Source of the DNA: Atherix ibis
Taxonomy: Eukaryota > Arthropoda > Insecta > Diptera > Athericidae
Direction: 5' to 3'
DNA: 64,000 nucleotides
Assembly (NCBI GenBank): GCA_958298945.1
Contig: OY282606.1
Span: 76,123,622 to 76,187,621 of the forward strand
Part shown: piece by piece, positions 22,402-33,084 of the stretch
Position numbering within the stretch: the first letter of the stretch is position 1
Layout: every line of letters begins with the position of its first letter
The notes under the pieces: generated by a model
Databases searched by the model: none
Told to the model about the DNA's origin: nothing
Seen by the model: the letters and a program-made list of their open reading frames with translations, nothing else
Made by a program: the position numbers and the translations under genes

Positions 22402-23457
22402 CTGATTCGTTAACGGGCGCCGTTCTTGGTCTAGGAGGCGGCCTAGGTGGCAGTGGTGGGCCCTGATCCTCTTCGGAAGTGGCTCCATCCGTGACTTTCA
22501 CACCAGAATCAGTTCCGTCACTATACACTTCTATCCGGCTCGAATAGTTTCTCTCGTCAACACTGTTCGGTCTTGCCGATTTGATAATCGGATTTTTCGC
22601 ATGTGTATTTCTCAAACTGTGACGGTGCTGTCCTTCGGGATTGCTTCTAAATTGAATTTAATGCATTATTTGAGTAGGAAATTGAATACGAATGAGCAGG
22701 GAACTAACTTATTATTTCGATGGAGGCATTTGCGGGCAGGATTGTCCTCCGACCCGCTGGGTATAGCTTCGTCGGCCGACACCAATCTCGAACTACGACC
22801 GCTCTGCTCCTGTCCACTTTGGTTGCAGTCACACGATTCCTCTTCGGGCGGGTCGAGGGCTTGATACTGATGTGATTGTTGATGAACAGTGACAGCCACA
22901 TGAGTTTCGCCGCTAATTTGTCTGTCAATGTCTTCATGTGACTGGGAATGACTACTAGTGCTCATACATCTGGTTGGCGGCAAACATTGCGTTGTCTGAT
23001 GGGGATGGTAGTGATGCTGTTGAGCTAACACATTCGGATGGTGATGATGATGTATATGATGAAAATGGTGAGCACATGGGCATCCTGTAGCTGGACCTGG
23101 TCCAGTATTTGAAACTGAGCTTGGACCAGACGTGGCACCTAAACACGACCCAGGCCCTGGTCCTGGAACAGAACAAGTTCCAAGCATCGTTCCAGTAGTT
23201 TGTCCTGCCGACAGTGGATGAGATTGATGATGATGATGGCAGGTCTGGAACGACGACTGTTCATTTGCGTTCGTGCGAGATAAATCAACGGGCACATTTG
23301 AATGTTGCTGGGATGACATCTCGCCTATTCAATTTTGTATATTCGCAATATTCGAGTGCGTGAACTTCTTAAAATATTTTGAATATTGTACCGACTCGTC
23401 AATCAAATGTATTCATACCATTATGTCGTAGATGGCTTTGTTCTGCATACTGCAAAT
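22402..23457 (-). CDS. Host gene, internal coding exons; identity not recognised
   Basis: Minus-strand exons fit together in frame. Exon B is 23324-22709 and exon C is 22646-22402, and a short exon A at 23457-23419 probably precedes them. The 62-bp intron between B and C starts GTTAGT and ends TTTAG, and it joins an AA overhang to A to keep the frame. Exon C ends in CAG followed by GTAGGTGA, a near-consensus donor, so the gene continues beyond 22402. The encoded part is about 300 residues and of low complexity. It has a histidine cluster (CHHHHQSHPL), a Gly-Pro-Ser segment (VPGPGPGS), a second His block (HHIHHHHHP), and an acidic/serine stretch (SEEDQGPPLPPRPPPRPR) with a PPLPPR-type SH3-ligand motif. 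No folded domain, signal peptide or membrane segment is seen. This looks like a disordered tail of a signalling or scaffold protein. Base composition is clearly less AT-rich than the flanks. Confidence 0.8.
22647..22708 (-). other. 62-bp intron between host exons B and C
   Basis: On the minus strand it starts GTTAGTTCCC and ends ATTCAATTTAG. Reading through instead would add a short in-frame tail ending in a stop (LVPCSFVFNFLLK), so an unspliced transcript would give a truncated protein. The phase fits exactly on both sides. Confidence 0.75.
22709..23324 (-). CDS. Host exon B
   Basis: The in-frame ATG at 23319 reads MSSQQHSNVPVDLSRTNANE. An in-frame TGA lies 9-12 bp upstream, in what would be an intron if the AATAG acceptor at 23325-23326 is used. 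The first codons before that ATG (G-GC GAG) then come from exon A. So 23319 is either the real start of a shorter isoform or simply an internal methionine. The spliced reading is preferred because exon A keeps the frame and contains no stop. Confidence 0.75.
23419..23457 (-). CDS. Probable small upstream exon A of the host gene
   Basis: On the minus strand a T-rich tract ends TTTTAG, then TTTGCAG. A 31- or 39-bp open segment reads YAEQSHLRHN and ends AATG followed by GTATGAAT, a plausible donor. It joins exon B in frame as HLRHNGEMSSQQH. The 94-bp intron (23418-23325) is of normal length for this gene. Support is splice sites and phase only. Confidence 0.5.
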
Positions 23458-23469
23458 CTAAAATAGACA

Positions 23470-24255
23470 ATTTTATAATATTAGCTTTTGAATCTGCTAA
23501 GCAAATCATACTAATACTAGCTAAATGGGAATACTACAAATAGTCAAGTGAGATTTTCAATTTCATCCTTAAAATTATTTTACGCGTATGCATTGCCTTT
23601 TGCATTTTAATCATCGTATTACGATATTAGAACTTGTATTTTTTGTGAACATTTATAGCTGAACTATAAGTAAACTTTAATTAATTGTATACATACAATA
23701 GTTACAGTTTAACTCTTACGAATATTGTTTACTAAATTAATGAAACATGGTATGAAGGCTAATTTTCGCATTTCATCTGTCATTCTTAAGTCGTACAATT
23801 CAATCAAATTCGAATACTCAATTTATCGATTGGAATATATTGTTGGTAATTTAATGAAAATATTCGTATCATCTCGAGAACATTCATCTGCTCTGGCCCG
23901 TATACAAACCGATTACGAAAATTGAACATTTGCCAGATTATGATTAAAATATCCGTTTGACCATGATTGATTGATTATCGATTTTATTGGAAAAACAGAC
24001 ACTCACGATCGTATTACTTGTACCTTTAGTAAACACTCGAATAACATATCAAATTGGATAGTGATTAAGGGATATGTACAAGGTGGTTTTTCTATTTTTA
24101 CTGAAATATAATACGTAAGAGTGTATACGATTATTGATGAAAGTATTTAAATGTCCTCTACATTTTGTAATGAGTTGTTAATGTTTCATAAATACGAGTA
24201 TGTGAATTTTTTTGATTTTCATTCTTTTGTTTAACTGTTCAATTTTAAAGCTAGC
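23470..24255. other. AT-rich stretch, possibly intron upstream of exon A
   Basis: No recognised coding sequence. It may be intronic sequence of the host gene. Confidence 0.4.
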
Positions 24256-24331
24256 TTTTTTATGCTAAGAAAAAAGATTTGTGTATTTTTGGGTATTGGA
24301 AAGTACGGGAAAGGTATTAAAAGTTGGATAG

Positions 24332-24391
24332 GTCGTCATTGGCCAAACTCATGTAAAATTTCTATAGGAGTATGGCCAATGACGACTATAT
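24332..24391. repeat. Inverted repeat (19-bp arms)
   Basis: GTCGTCATTGGCCAAACTC at 24332-24350 and its near-exact reverse complement ending TGGCCAATGACGAC at about 24368-24386 differ by one base. They are separated by about 17 bp. Both arms lie in an unrecognised 94-codon plus frame (24262-24546), which may simply be open by chance. Confidence 0.75.
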
Positions 24392-24559
24392 TCAGAGCGC
24401 ACATGTTTCTGCTAGGCATATTTGGCGCTCGCTTTATGAGTCCAGAAAAAATTATGCACGAACATATGGGCGATAATGGAGACATCCGAAGGTATTCAGT
24501 TCTCCATGGTAGTGGAAGTACAAAAAAGAAGAAACATGAAAAATAATTTAAAAAAACTA

Positions 24560-25200
24560 CAACAACAACAAAAACTAATGAAAAAAGTATCCCATCAAAG
24601 AGGGAAAGGAATATGAATTAAGAGGGAAGATATGAAAATTAAGAAGGTGAAAATGGATCGACAAAACCCTAATAAAAAATTTGGAAAATATAAAAAAAAA
24701 TTACAAAAAATAAAAAGAACACCCTCAAAAACCAAAGAAAAGAAAGAGAAAAAGAAAAGGTGAATCCGTGGTCCTTCTCTCCGTGACCTATCCCCAAATG
24801 CGCCCTATGGCACTCCGCGTTCAAATAAATTTGGAGTGCCCCTTTTGTAATTGACAATGATATGTTGCGTGCTTATTGTAGGACCGAGTATCTGTAATAA
24901 TTCATTATAAAATTTTAATTTCTTATTAAAATTTTACAATAATATAGGTCATTTTTCTTATTTTGATAACAATCTAAAATAAGATTTTTAGTTTTCTATA
25001 AAATTTAAAAGAAATTTGCATAGTTCAATATTTCATGTTTTAACATAGGGGATACTGAGAACGCCTCGACTCTAGGAAAAACGATATATACTTAAATACA
25101 AATTTAAAATATCGTGTGAATAGTAGAGTGAATATATCTACAGAAAAAGAGCAATAACTCTTATTGTTAACAGAGTCTCTATATATTTAATGGTGCTATG
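24560..25200. other. Purine-rich block and AT-rich flank, no gene seen
   Basis: From 24560 to 24760 the plus strand is almost all A and G. A short stem (GGCACTCC...GGAGTGCC) follows near 24808-24840. A SINE-like origin was considered but no pol III boxes were identified. Confidence 0.4.
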
Positions 25201-25204
25201 CCGC

Positions 25205-25665
25205 ATCTTAAAAACAAGATAACACCGGTCGCCCACGACCATTGGGATTGAGATACGCTCAATCAGCGCACTACCATAAATGATAGTTAGCAGTCAGTAG
25301 CCAGTTACAAGCTGACTACTCCAACTGCTGGTGGCGAGGACTATCTAAACCTCTGCTGTCAAAAGCAGTGACAACGCCCGAGATAATTGCAATGCATTGC
25401 TACATTTGCCAGTTACCTCCCACCTGCGATCCGGAGATCGTACCCGCGATATGGGTTTTAACCACAGCCACTACGTTGCTGCCTAAGGCGCCTCACCATA
25501 ATCGGGCACAGTGTGTTTTAACACCATGGGGCACCCCGATTCCCGTAGTACCTATTTTTGTTTTAAGAGTACTTTGGTTTGTACTCCGCTCATTGAGCTA
25601 CGGTAAGGAATCTTGTAAATTCCTAGGCACCGCTAAGCCAGCTCAGGTACGCGGATCACTCTCTT
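25205..25665 (-). repeat. Dispersed repeat, R1-like LINE 3' UTR (copy 2, inverted)
   Basis: The reverse complement matches 21140-21560 and 36722-37110 along most of its length, including TGGCTTAGCGGTGCCTAGGA, the ATTGGTAC/TAGGTAC region, and GATTGAGCGTATCTCAATCC at its end. The block at 25268-25400 carries extra sequence relative to copy 1. Confidence 0.75.
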
Positions 25666-25689
25666 ATTGTTAACGGTACGATAACCGAG

Positions 25690-26060
25690 GCTCCGGGTGT
25701 GGTCGGATAAATCAAAGAAAGCTGAACGTCCCGGTCTTGACAATTCTAAAGTGGTTTTCAGCCGAAGGACCTTCTTTATTTATATGGATTACGTTTTCAG
25801 CCCATCGCAACCCATAAGCTTGATTTTATCCACAATTGTGGATTGGTGATAGCGCTCAATGATCTCATCGTTCAATATGCGCATAATCGATTATCCCCAT
25901 ATAGGAAACCAAACAGCCTTCATAATATCTTTCTTTCTAGCGTCGCTAATAGTTTGTGATGGCTTTTGCTGAAGACTCAACTTTTTAAAGAATACTTGAC
26001 GACTGGTAAGTCCAATGTCCTCAAGAGCAATAGCTTTGATGTAAAGGTGTCTAATGTTAA
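25690..26060 (-). mobile_element. RTE-like LINE fragment
   Basis: The plus strand is antisense to the RTE-like tail seen at 41950-42530: GGATTACGTT, then CAGCCCATCGCAACC, then TTGATTTTATCCACAATTGTGG, then CGCTCAATGATCTCATCGTTCAATATGCGC-type blocks. It abuts the R1-like tail at 25665 and shows no usable frame. Confidence 0.6.
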
Positions 26061-26099
26061 AATAAAGTTAGTCAAGACGTTTCTGTAGGAAAAATCTGA

Positions 26100-26520
26100 A
26101 GGAGCATCGCCAAAATTGAGTCGGCGACAACTAATTCACAATCAAGTATCTGCAGGCAGATATCATACACAGATAAAAACTAAAGTTCAGCCGTTCTTCT
26201 GTCTTTTATTTCGCTCGAAACTTCTTAATGTTAAAGAGAAGCTACTTTTGTATTGGATGTTTGTCTCATCATTCCTTATGTATTCATCGAAAGGTTGGGT
26301 CCGCAATAAGAATCCTAGCGATATCTTAGTTGCGTTAGAGACGGTCTGTCGAAGAATATTTGCGAATATTGTAAGAATTTGAATGATTACGACGCTAATT
26401 TCAGAGTGGTATTACAATATTAGGAAATTATCGTACTCGGAAACTTTAGTTGGAGTACATATGTGCTAGCAAAATACAAGATAGGTCCTGTCATCGATGG
26501 ATTAATGGTGTTCGCCAGAA
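26100..26520 (+). mobile_element. LINE C-terminal fragment, opposite orientation
   Basis: The open frame 26116-26382 resembles the post-RT region of RTE-type LINEs: RSKLLNVKEKLLLYWMFVSS, a GWVRNKN stretch and LETVCRRIFANIV in place of the usual Y-G-E-W and FERR-LR-I pattern. It faces the 25690-26060 piece, so the two may come from one inverted element or from two insertions. Confidence 0.5.
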
Positions 26521-26892
26521 ACCATGAGACTTGTTGGAAGCACTGAATTGAAGAACCTCGCCGCAAAGATGAAAAATTTATAATTGTTTCATTAAGTAAG
26601 CTTAAGCCGGACTCTCGGTTGTTAAAAATGATAATAAATAAATAATCATAATATACTAAATAAAATATAAAAAAAGTTGAAAAGCGTAAAAAATTTGCTG
26701 AAAACTATTGTAAGATAATTTAGAAATCTATTATACATTATAGCTGCAATTTTTGATCAATACAATAGAAAACAATTTTTTTATTAATTATGTTTATTCT
26801 CGTAGTATCAATATGATTATAATCAGTGCACATGGAAATTATTTATGAAAAATAAAAGACCACATCAGCTTCTGTTACAGATATTGAGAGCT

Positions 26893-27416
26893 GAATTTCT
26901 AAGGAAAATTTATACTAACAATTCCTACTGAAAAATTCTACTGAAAATTTCTAATAAAAATTTTAAAGGAAAGTTTCTACTGAAAATTCTTAGTGAAAAT
27001 TTCTCCTGAAAATTCTACTGAAAATTTCTGTTGAAAATTCCTACTGAAAAGTTCTACTGAAAATTTCTAATAAAAATTTTAAAGGAAAGTTTCTACTGAA
27101 AATTTTTACTGAAAATTCCTATTGAAAATTTCTACTGAAAATTCTTAGTGAAAATTTCTTGTGAAAATTCTACTGAAAATTTTTTGTGAAAATTCCTACT
27201 GAAAATTTCTAATAAAAATTTTAAAGGAAAGTTTCTACTGAAAATTTTTACTGAAAATTCCTATTGAAAATTTCTACTGAAAATTCTTAGTGAAAATTTT
27301 CTCCTGAAAATTCTACTGAAAATTTCTTTTGAAAATTCCTACTGAAAATTTGTACCAAAAATTCCTACTTAAAATTTCGACTAAAAATTCCTACTGAAAA
27401 TTCTTATTGAAAATTT
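26893..27416. repeat. Minisatellite of TTCTACTGAAAA-type units
   Basis: About 520 bp of imperfect 11- to 14-bp units, mostly variants of CTACTGAAAATTT. A marker block (CTAATAAAAATTTTAAAGGA) recurs at 26951, 27066 and 27209, so the array also has a higher-order period of about 115 and 143 bp. There are no equal spacers, so it is not a CRISPR array. Confidence 0.9.
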
Positions 27417-27831
27417 AAGGGTTCTTAGCGTACAATTGGTATTAACCATAATGATAATCACACAATTGTGTTTCTTGTTGGGAGAACTTTACCAATGTGG
27501 TCCAATAAGTCATCTGTCCTAAAAACCATATCAAACGATAGAATTGCTTTTCCGCAGGTTTATTGAAAAAATCGTCACCAATTTTAATAAATTATAAAAT
27601 CATTCAAGATATTAACGTTAAAAATTTATAAGCACTCAGCTCTATGAATAAATTCCCATCTATGTCAATTATAAATATTATACGTTTGACAGCCGGATAA
27701 ATATTTGAAATTACAGTTCAAATTTTACGGTCCTTTGTTAACTACAGATTTTAAAATAAATAAAATATACTGCGGATAGATTGTTATAAAAAAAACCACA
27801 AAATACTAATGGCTTCAGATGCCAATAATAC

Positions 27832-27904
27832 TTAACTAACACCCTATTTCGAATATCATACATTAATACTTTAACTAACACCCTATTTCGAATATCATAC
27901 ATTA
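27832..27904. repeat. 34-bp perfect tandem duplication
   Basis: Positions 27832-27865 and 27871-27904 are identical (TTAACTAACACC...ATACATTA), at a 39-bp period. Perfect identity suggests a recent event. Confidence 0.9.
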
Positions 27905-29770
27905 TTCTCAATTATAATTAAGATATGTTTTTGAATACAGAAAACCTTTCCCTACTATTATGAATAGGGATATTCTTAGAAAAACTTATTAAGGAATCAA
28001 TATAAACACGGATCGATGAAATTGTGGTCATTTCAATTAGTTATGATCGATTTCTTACCATTTACTCTTAACCGAGTTTAAACAATGAGTTCAATCATAA
28101 AGTGTATACCTCTCCCCAATTATCTTTGCCCCCATCTCCACCACTTTAATTCAAAATTATTATAAAATAATTACATAATATTAGCACAATTATTATATCT
28201 AATTTTATATTGATACGATTTAAAATCTTCACCTAAAACGTAAAATATTACTAAATTGTGTAAGGCTAATAGGTTCAGAATTTGTACAATTCATATACAA
28301 TCTGTAACTAATTAAAAGATGTTAAATACAATAGATACTCCATTGGGATCATCTGTTCTTGTGGTATTTTGGACTAGCAATTATTTAATAGCTTTGAAAT
28401 GTCATTCGATTATAATATGTTTTACTTCGGTAACTGTTAGCTGATTTGTATAATTATGATAAATTAGAATTTATAGGCAAGTAGATGATATTAATCAGGT
28501 GAGTGGTACTATAGCAAATTGGTTTCTATTCCATCCTACCTGGAGTACTAATTTCAGTTGACACGTTTGAAATCTAGCCCAATAGAATGTAAAGCTTTTC
28601 GGAATTGGTTTCGCTTAATTGCAATCATTATGTTCAGCCGCATTGCGAGTATAAATTGTATTTCATTTATATTGAGAATAATAATTTTGGGTAAATTATA
28701 AATGCTTTAACCAGCTCATGCATAAAAGTACTTTCAAATAACATATTTGTGAAATTATAATCTGAACCTAATACTAACTATCATCGACGCGATTATTTTC
28801 TATACAATAGTATTAATAATTATCCCTTTAGATTACATTAGATTAACTAAATTATATATTCTGCATATTATAATAGAATATCAAATCGAATACTTATAAA
28901 ATAATTACAAATACATTTGAAAATAATAATCAGAAAAAAGAGTCGAATACTCATTAAAATATGGTAGCTTAACTAATTTACATATATTTTTCTGCTATTT
29001 AGAAATTTTCTCTTATAAACCATATCGGCATAATTTTATAAGTGGATCAAATTTGTTCATTCCCCCATGAAATACGTTATTTGAATTTTTATTGAATTTG
29101 CATAAAATCTAAAAGCCAGATCCTTATATGCATGTAGAACGAATCCTGATTATTATATTTTCATCTACTTTTTTTTGAAAAATATGCTACTTTATTATTG
29201 CAAATTCACCATTAGAATATGAATTTCAGTTGCAGACAAAACTACACAGTTGCACATTTGAAATGATATTTTGTATTTGACAATACTCTATCTACCACAC
29301 CTTTATTTTTCTAGTAGGCATTTTCCATTTTTACAATTTATTACTTTATATGCAGTTCTTATAAGGTTTTTACACGAAAAATTCTCTAGTCATTTTTGCA
29401 CTTTTAATAGAGAATTTATGCACATACTTAAAAACAGCAAGTGTATGAGTACTTTTTTACATTATCAAGTAAAAATCAGGATAGTCTATTCGAAATACTT
29501 TCTTTTCTTAAATTTTTAAATTTAAAATTTATGTTATTATTTGATTTTTTGAGCCTTCAATATAATTTATCATTTACAATTAGTATATTAAGCAATTAAC
29601 TTAAAAATGTGATAAATAATTTTTGTTAAAAAATTAATAATCATGGATAATGCCATAATTTTTGGTATGCTTTGGACCACGTGAAAAATAGTTAAAACGT
29701 ATCTTTGCGGTTCTGGTTGGCGTCACTCTTGCATCAAAAGCAGAATCCTTAAAAATTTCCCCATCAATAC
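27905..29770. other. AT-rich stretch, no gene seen
   Basis: No recognised coding sequence, RNA gene or element. Confidence 0.45.
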
Positions 29771-29779
29771 TACTGAGTA

Positions 29780-29832
29780 GTAAGGCTAAAAGAACTATTT
29801 AAAAGATTCCCGAATAGTTCTTTTAGCCTTAC
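29780..29832. repeat. Perfect 20-bp hairpin
   Basis: Arms 29780-29799 (starting GTAAGGCTAAAAGAAC) and 29813-29832 are exact reverse complements around a 13-base loop. It lies just outside the LINE fragment that follows. Confidence 0.9.
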
Positions 29833-29929
29833 GCAAATGAGGAAAGGACTTCAATGTTGATCAGAATTTCTAATAGTCTACTATAACTCTCTTAGTAAGA
29901 GTCCTTATCTTGAACACAGGTAGGTTAGG

Positions 29930-31030
29930 TTAGATTAAGTTAGAGTGGTTGTGTGCTATTTCAGTCGTACACACTTAAATCAAAGTTAGGTTCATTGAGA
30001 TACCACGAGATCATCAAAAGCTGATTTCTGGGGACTAATAGAAAGCGTGTGAAAAGTGTTTGGTTTTTGTGATATCCCTCAAATTATCCAAGAAAAAGTC
30101 ATACAGAGGGATATACAAGCTGGGCATGCACAGAAAAAGTAAACAATTGTCTCCTCTTCCTCCTCATCTTTACAGCTATGACCGAAATCATTTTCTGGAA
30201 CACCTTATTATCTATCATGTCTCCCTAATATGCAATGACCTTTAATAAACACGGTCAACATGCTAATGTGATCCTTACCTACCCTTAGTAGGCTTTCTTT
30301 TTTCTTCTGATTTATCTTAGGCCAGATGATTCTAGAAATGTGACACGTGTCAAGCTTGATCGAACTTTTGTTCGCCTGTTTTATTGAACTCAGCGAAATA
30401 AGGTGTATAGCCATCATCATAGGCATATATGCCTGCTCTGTAGCAGTGGTGTAATCTAGCCTAGTACCATTTCTAGCTAACTCATCTGGTCCAGGAACGC
30501 AGTATAGATAAACATTTTGTGTCAGATATCTACACAAATGCTTCACCGTTCCGATCATACAATGGGTGATTCCAGCGACTCAATCACTGCTCGACTATCG
30601 GTGAAAATTATGATATCCCTGTCAGATATTGCCTTCATCGATATTAGAGCTGTGGGCTCATGAATAGTAAGAATTTCTGCTTGAAATACACTACCCAGGT
30701 CTGGGAGTCCTAGGAGCGTATTTATATTCAAAGATGCAAAGAATATACATGCTCGTATAATGTCTCTTTTCCTTAACCCATCCGTGTATATTTCCACAGC
30801 CGATTCCTACTGGATCACCCCATACTCCCCATCAGTCATACTAGAAATTTTTTATTTATACTTAATGTGAAAGTCCAGATCTGCAGTCTTTTACTTAGTG
30901 CCCCAATATTTGGAGAATGTACATATGAGAACTGGTAACATCAGAGTGCCGACTTTATCTACCATTTCGCTATCGGATACTTTCTTCTTTCTCATAATCC
31001 ATTTTACCGTTGACCACGCATAGCCAATGA
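29930..31030 (-). mobile_element. LINE fragment with RNase H domain, reverse strand
   Basis: On the minus strand the frame at 30797-30555 reads EIYTDGLRKRDIIRACI, LPDLGSVFQAEILTIHE and IIIFTDSRAVIESL. These are the first, second and third acidic motifs of a LINE RNase H. The chain is broken by stops near 30555. It continues through a VPGPDELARNGTRLDY remnant to GHCILGRH and then, near 30180, FGHSCKDEEEEETI, the cysteine/histidine tail of such proteins. The region upstream (30800-31030) is degraded RT. The 3' end near 29930 carries the AGGTTAGGTTAGAT sequence seen in many insect LINE tails. Confidence 0.75.
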
Positions 31031-31494
31031 TGTACTGCTATTGTCATAGAATTATCTTATATTATTATCATCTACCAAAATCTAGAAAAAATTAGCGTGG
31101 AAGATTTATATCATGCCAATTACAGAATTATAGATCATGTCATGAGGTTCTTTCTTTTACTCTAGCTATGCTTTCATAACCAACATTTACTAGGAGTGGA
31201 ATAAATAAATATACATTTTTCACTTCCTATAGTAGCTAAATTTTACTACTTCAGATAACCGAATAAGTAATTGTCAAACTTTGCTTCAAAACAGCTGGTA
31301 TATAAATAAAGACTAAAAATAGAGGATATTTAAGTAGTTTTATATTATTATCACCTTAAATAATTTTTACTGTATTGATTTATACAAAAATAGAATATTA
31401 ATGATATACTCATTTAAACCCTACCATTAAAAAAAATATTTTTAGTTGCTTTCTATAAAAAATTTTCAAAATTGTCAATGGAAAGCGTTTGATT

Positions 31495-31812
31495 AGTTCT
31501 ATTCCATAGAGAAGTTTACTTAGACCCATCCTATATAACATTTACACATGCGATATCCATTCTGTCTCAATTACTTCTTTGCCACATATGCCTTACATCT
31601 AGTTAAAATCCACAACATGCGTTTGAAATTCTTCAATCCCAAATCCAAACTCTACAGAACTGGTTTATCAAGTAGAGAATAAAAGTCAATGAATGTAAAT
31701 CTACCCACGTAACTTAACTCTCTATCTTAATGGCAGCAAAATACCACAACATACCGAAATTCGGTACCCACGACTGAACTCAGACAAACGCTTGATATGG
31801 AACCCAAATTTT
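31495..31812 (+). mobile_element. Jockey-like LINE fragment
   Basis: Segments across frames read SLLRPILYNIYTCDIHSVS (usual form GSLLGPILYNIYTSD), LYLNGSKIPQHTEIRY and SDKRLIWNPN, that is, RT palm to the region equivalent to 1600-1640. Several shifts occur. It ends at the repeat that borders mariner C. Confidence 0.75.
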
Positions 31813-31876
31813 TGGAAGACTTGCTTTTTATTTTAATTTTAATAGAGAGTAAAAAAGTTGGAAGACTTGCTTTTTA
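31812..31876. repeat. 19-bp direct repeat at the edge of mariner C
   Basis: TTGGAAGACTTGCTTTTTA occurs at 31812-31830 and 31858-31876. The second copy ends exactly in the TA next to the mariner end. Confidence 0.9.
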
Positions 31877-32043
31877 CGGTATATAAGCTTAAAGTCACTG
31901 TTTGGTTATAGATGGCGTGAGTGAGCTAATTAAGCTACAATGGGCACACCATACCTTTTTTATGAGTTTGACATCTGTCAACATTAATCAGTGCATATTT
32001 TCAGCAATTTCATACAACAACATACATTTTTTCTTTGGTAATC

Positions 32044-32937
32044 ATGTCTAGTTTTGTGCCAGAAAAAGAGCATATGCGGGAAGCTCTGCTTTTCTGCTTC
32101 AATTTGAAGAAATCGGCTGCCGAATCGCATCGAATCCTTATGGAGGCCTATGGTGACAGTGCTTTATCGGAAATAACGTGCCAAAATTGGTTTCGTCGGT
32201 TCAGAGACGGCAATTTTGACTTGTGGGACAAGAAGCGTCAAAATCGGCCCAGGAAGATTGAGCACCATCAATTGCAGGCTCTTTTGAATGAAGACGATAC
32301 CCAATCGCAAAAAATGCTTGTGGAGCAATTGAGCGGTAATTAACTAGCCATGCGTCTGCATACCATGGGGAAAATTGAAAAGATCGGAACATGGGTGCCG
32401 GATTAATTGAACGATAGGCAGATGGAGCGACGCCAAAACACATGCGAAATCTTGCTCGCCAGACAAAAAAGAAAGTCATTCCTGCATCGGTTTTTGATAG
32501 GCGATGAAAAGCGGATATATTTCGAGAATCCTAAACGCCAGAAATCGTGGGTTGATCCTGGCCAACCATCAACATCTTCCTTAAGACGAAATCGCTTCGG
32601 ACGGAAGACGATGCTGTGCGTTTGATGGGATCAGCAGGGTATCGTCTACTATGAGATGTTGAAACCGGGTGAAACTGTCAATGACCACCACTACCACCAA
32701 CAACTGATCAAATTGCACTGTGCTCTGCGTGAAAAAAGCACGGATTATCAACAACGACATGACAAGCTGATTTTCCTTCACGACAACGCACCATCGCACA
32801 CGTCAAAAATGGTCCGAAACTACTTGGAGATACTCAACTGGGAAGTGCTGTTTTCGTCGATGTGCCACGCGCTCGCTGAGCAGCTTTTCGATTCTTACGA
32901 AGACGTCCGAAAACGGCTTGATGAGGGGTTTGCCTAG
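32044..32937 (+). pseudogene. Mariner C transposase, broken
   Basis: ATG at 32044 begins MSSFVPEKEHMREALLFCFN, typical of the mauritiana subfamily (Mos1-like). A stop falls after VEQLSGN at 32343, and another follows TWVPD near 32404. The frame at 32407-32625 has the first catalytic site (LIGDEKRIYF) and ends where a tryptophan codon became TGA. The last frame (32656-32937) has FLHDNAPSHTSK with the second aspartate. It then jumps from LEILNWEVL to SSMCHALAEQLF, so the SPDLAPSD region with the third aspartate is deleted. The C-terminal part continues in part to about 33020. Confidence 0.92.
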
Positions 32938-33026
32938 AAAGAAAAGGAATTTTTTTTAGCGTAGTATCCTCAAATTGCCCGAAAGATGGGAAAAATGTAT
33001 AGCTAGCGAGGACAAGGACTTTGAAT

Positions 33027-33084
33027 AAATTTGTTTTTGCTTTCTATGAAAGCTTATATTTTCATAGAAAGCAAAAACAAATTT
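33027..33084. repeat. 25-bp perfect hairpin inside mariner C
   Basis: Arms start AAATTTGTTTTTGCTTTCTA at 33027 and are an exact inverse up to 33084, with an 8-base loop that repeats the AGCTTATA of the terminal repeat. Confidence 0.92.

Noticed and set aside
22601..22864. Plus-strand frame at the host locus
   Set aside because: It is antisense to well-supported exons with splice signals on the minus strand.
24560..24870. SINE or tRNA-derived element
   Set aside because: No pol III A and B boxes or cloverleaf could be recognised, and the purine tract alone is not evidence.
26893..27416. CRISPR-like array of regular repeats
   Set aside because: Units are contiguous and variable with no unique spacers, and the window is eukaryotic. 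It is a minisatellite.
29930..29950. AGGTTAGGTTAG as telomeric TTAGG repeats
   Set aside because: Fewer than three units, and it sits at the 3' end of a LINE fragment where such sequence is common.
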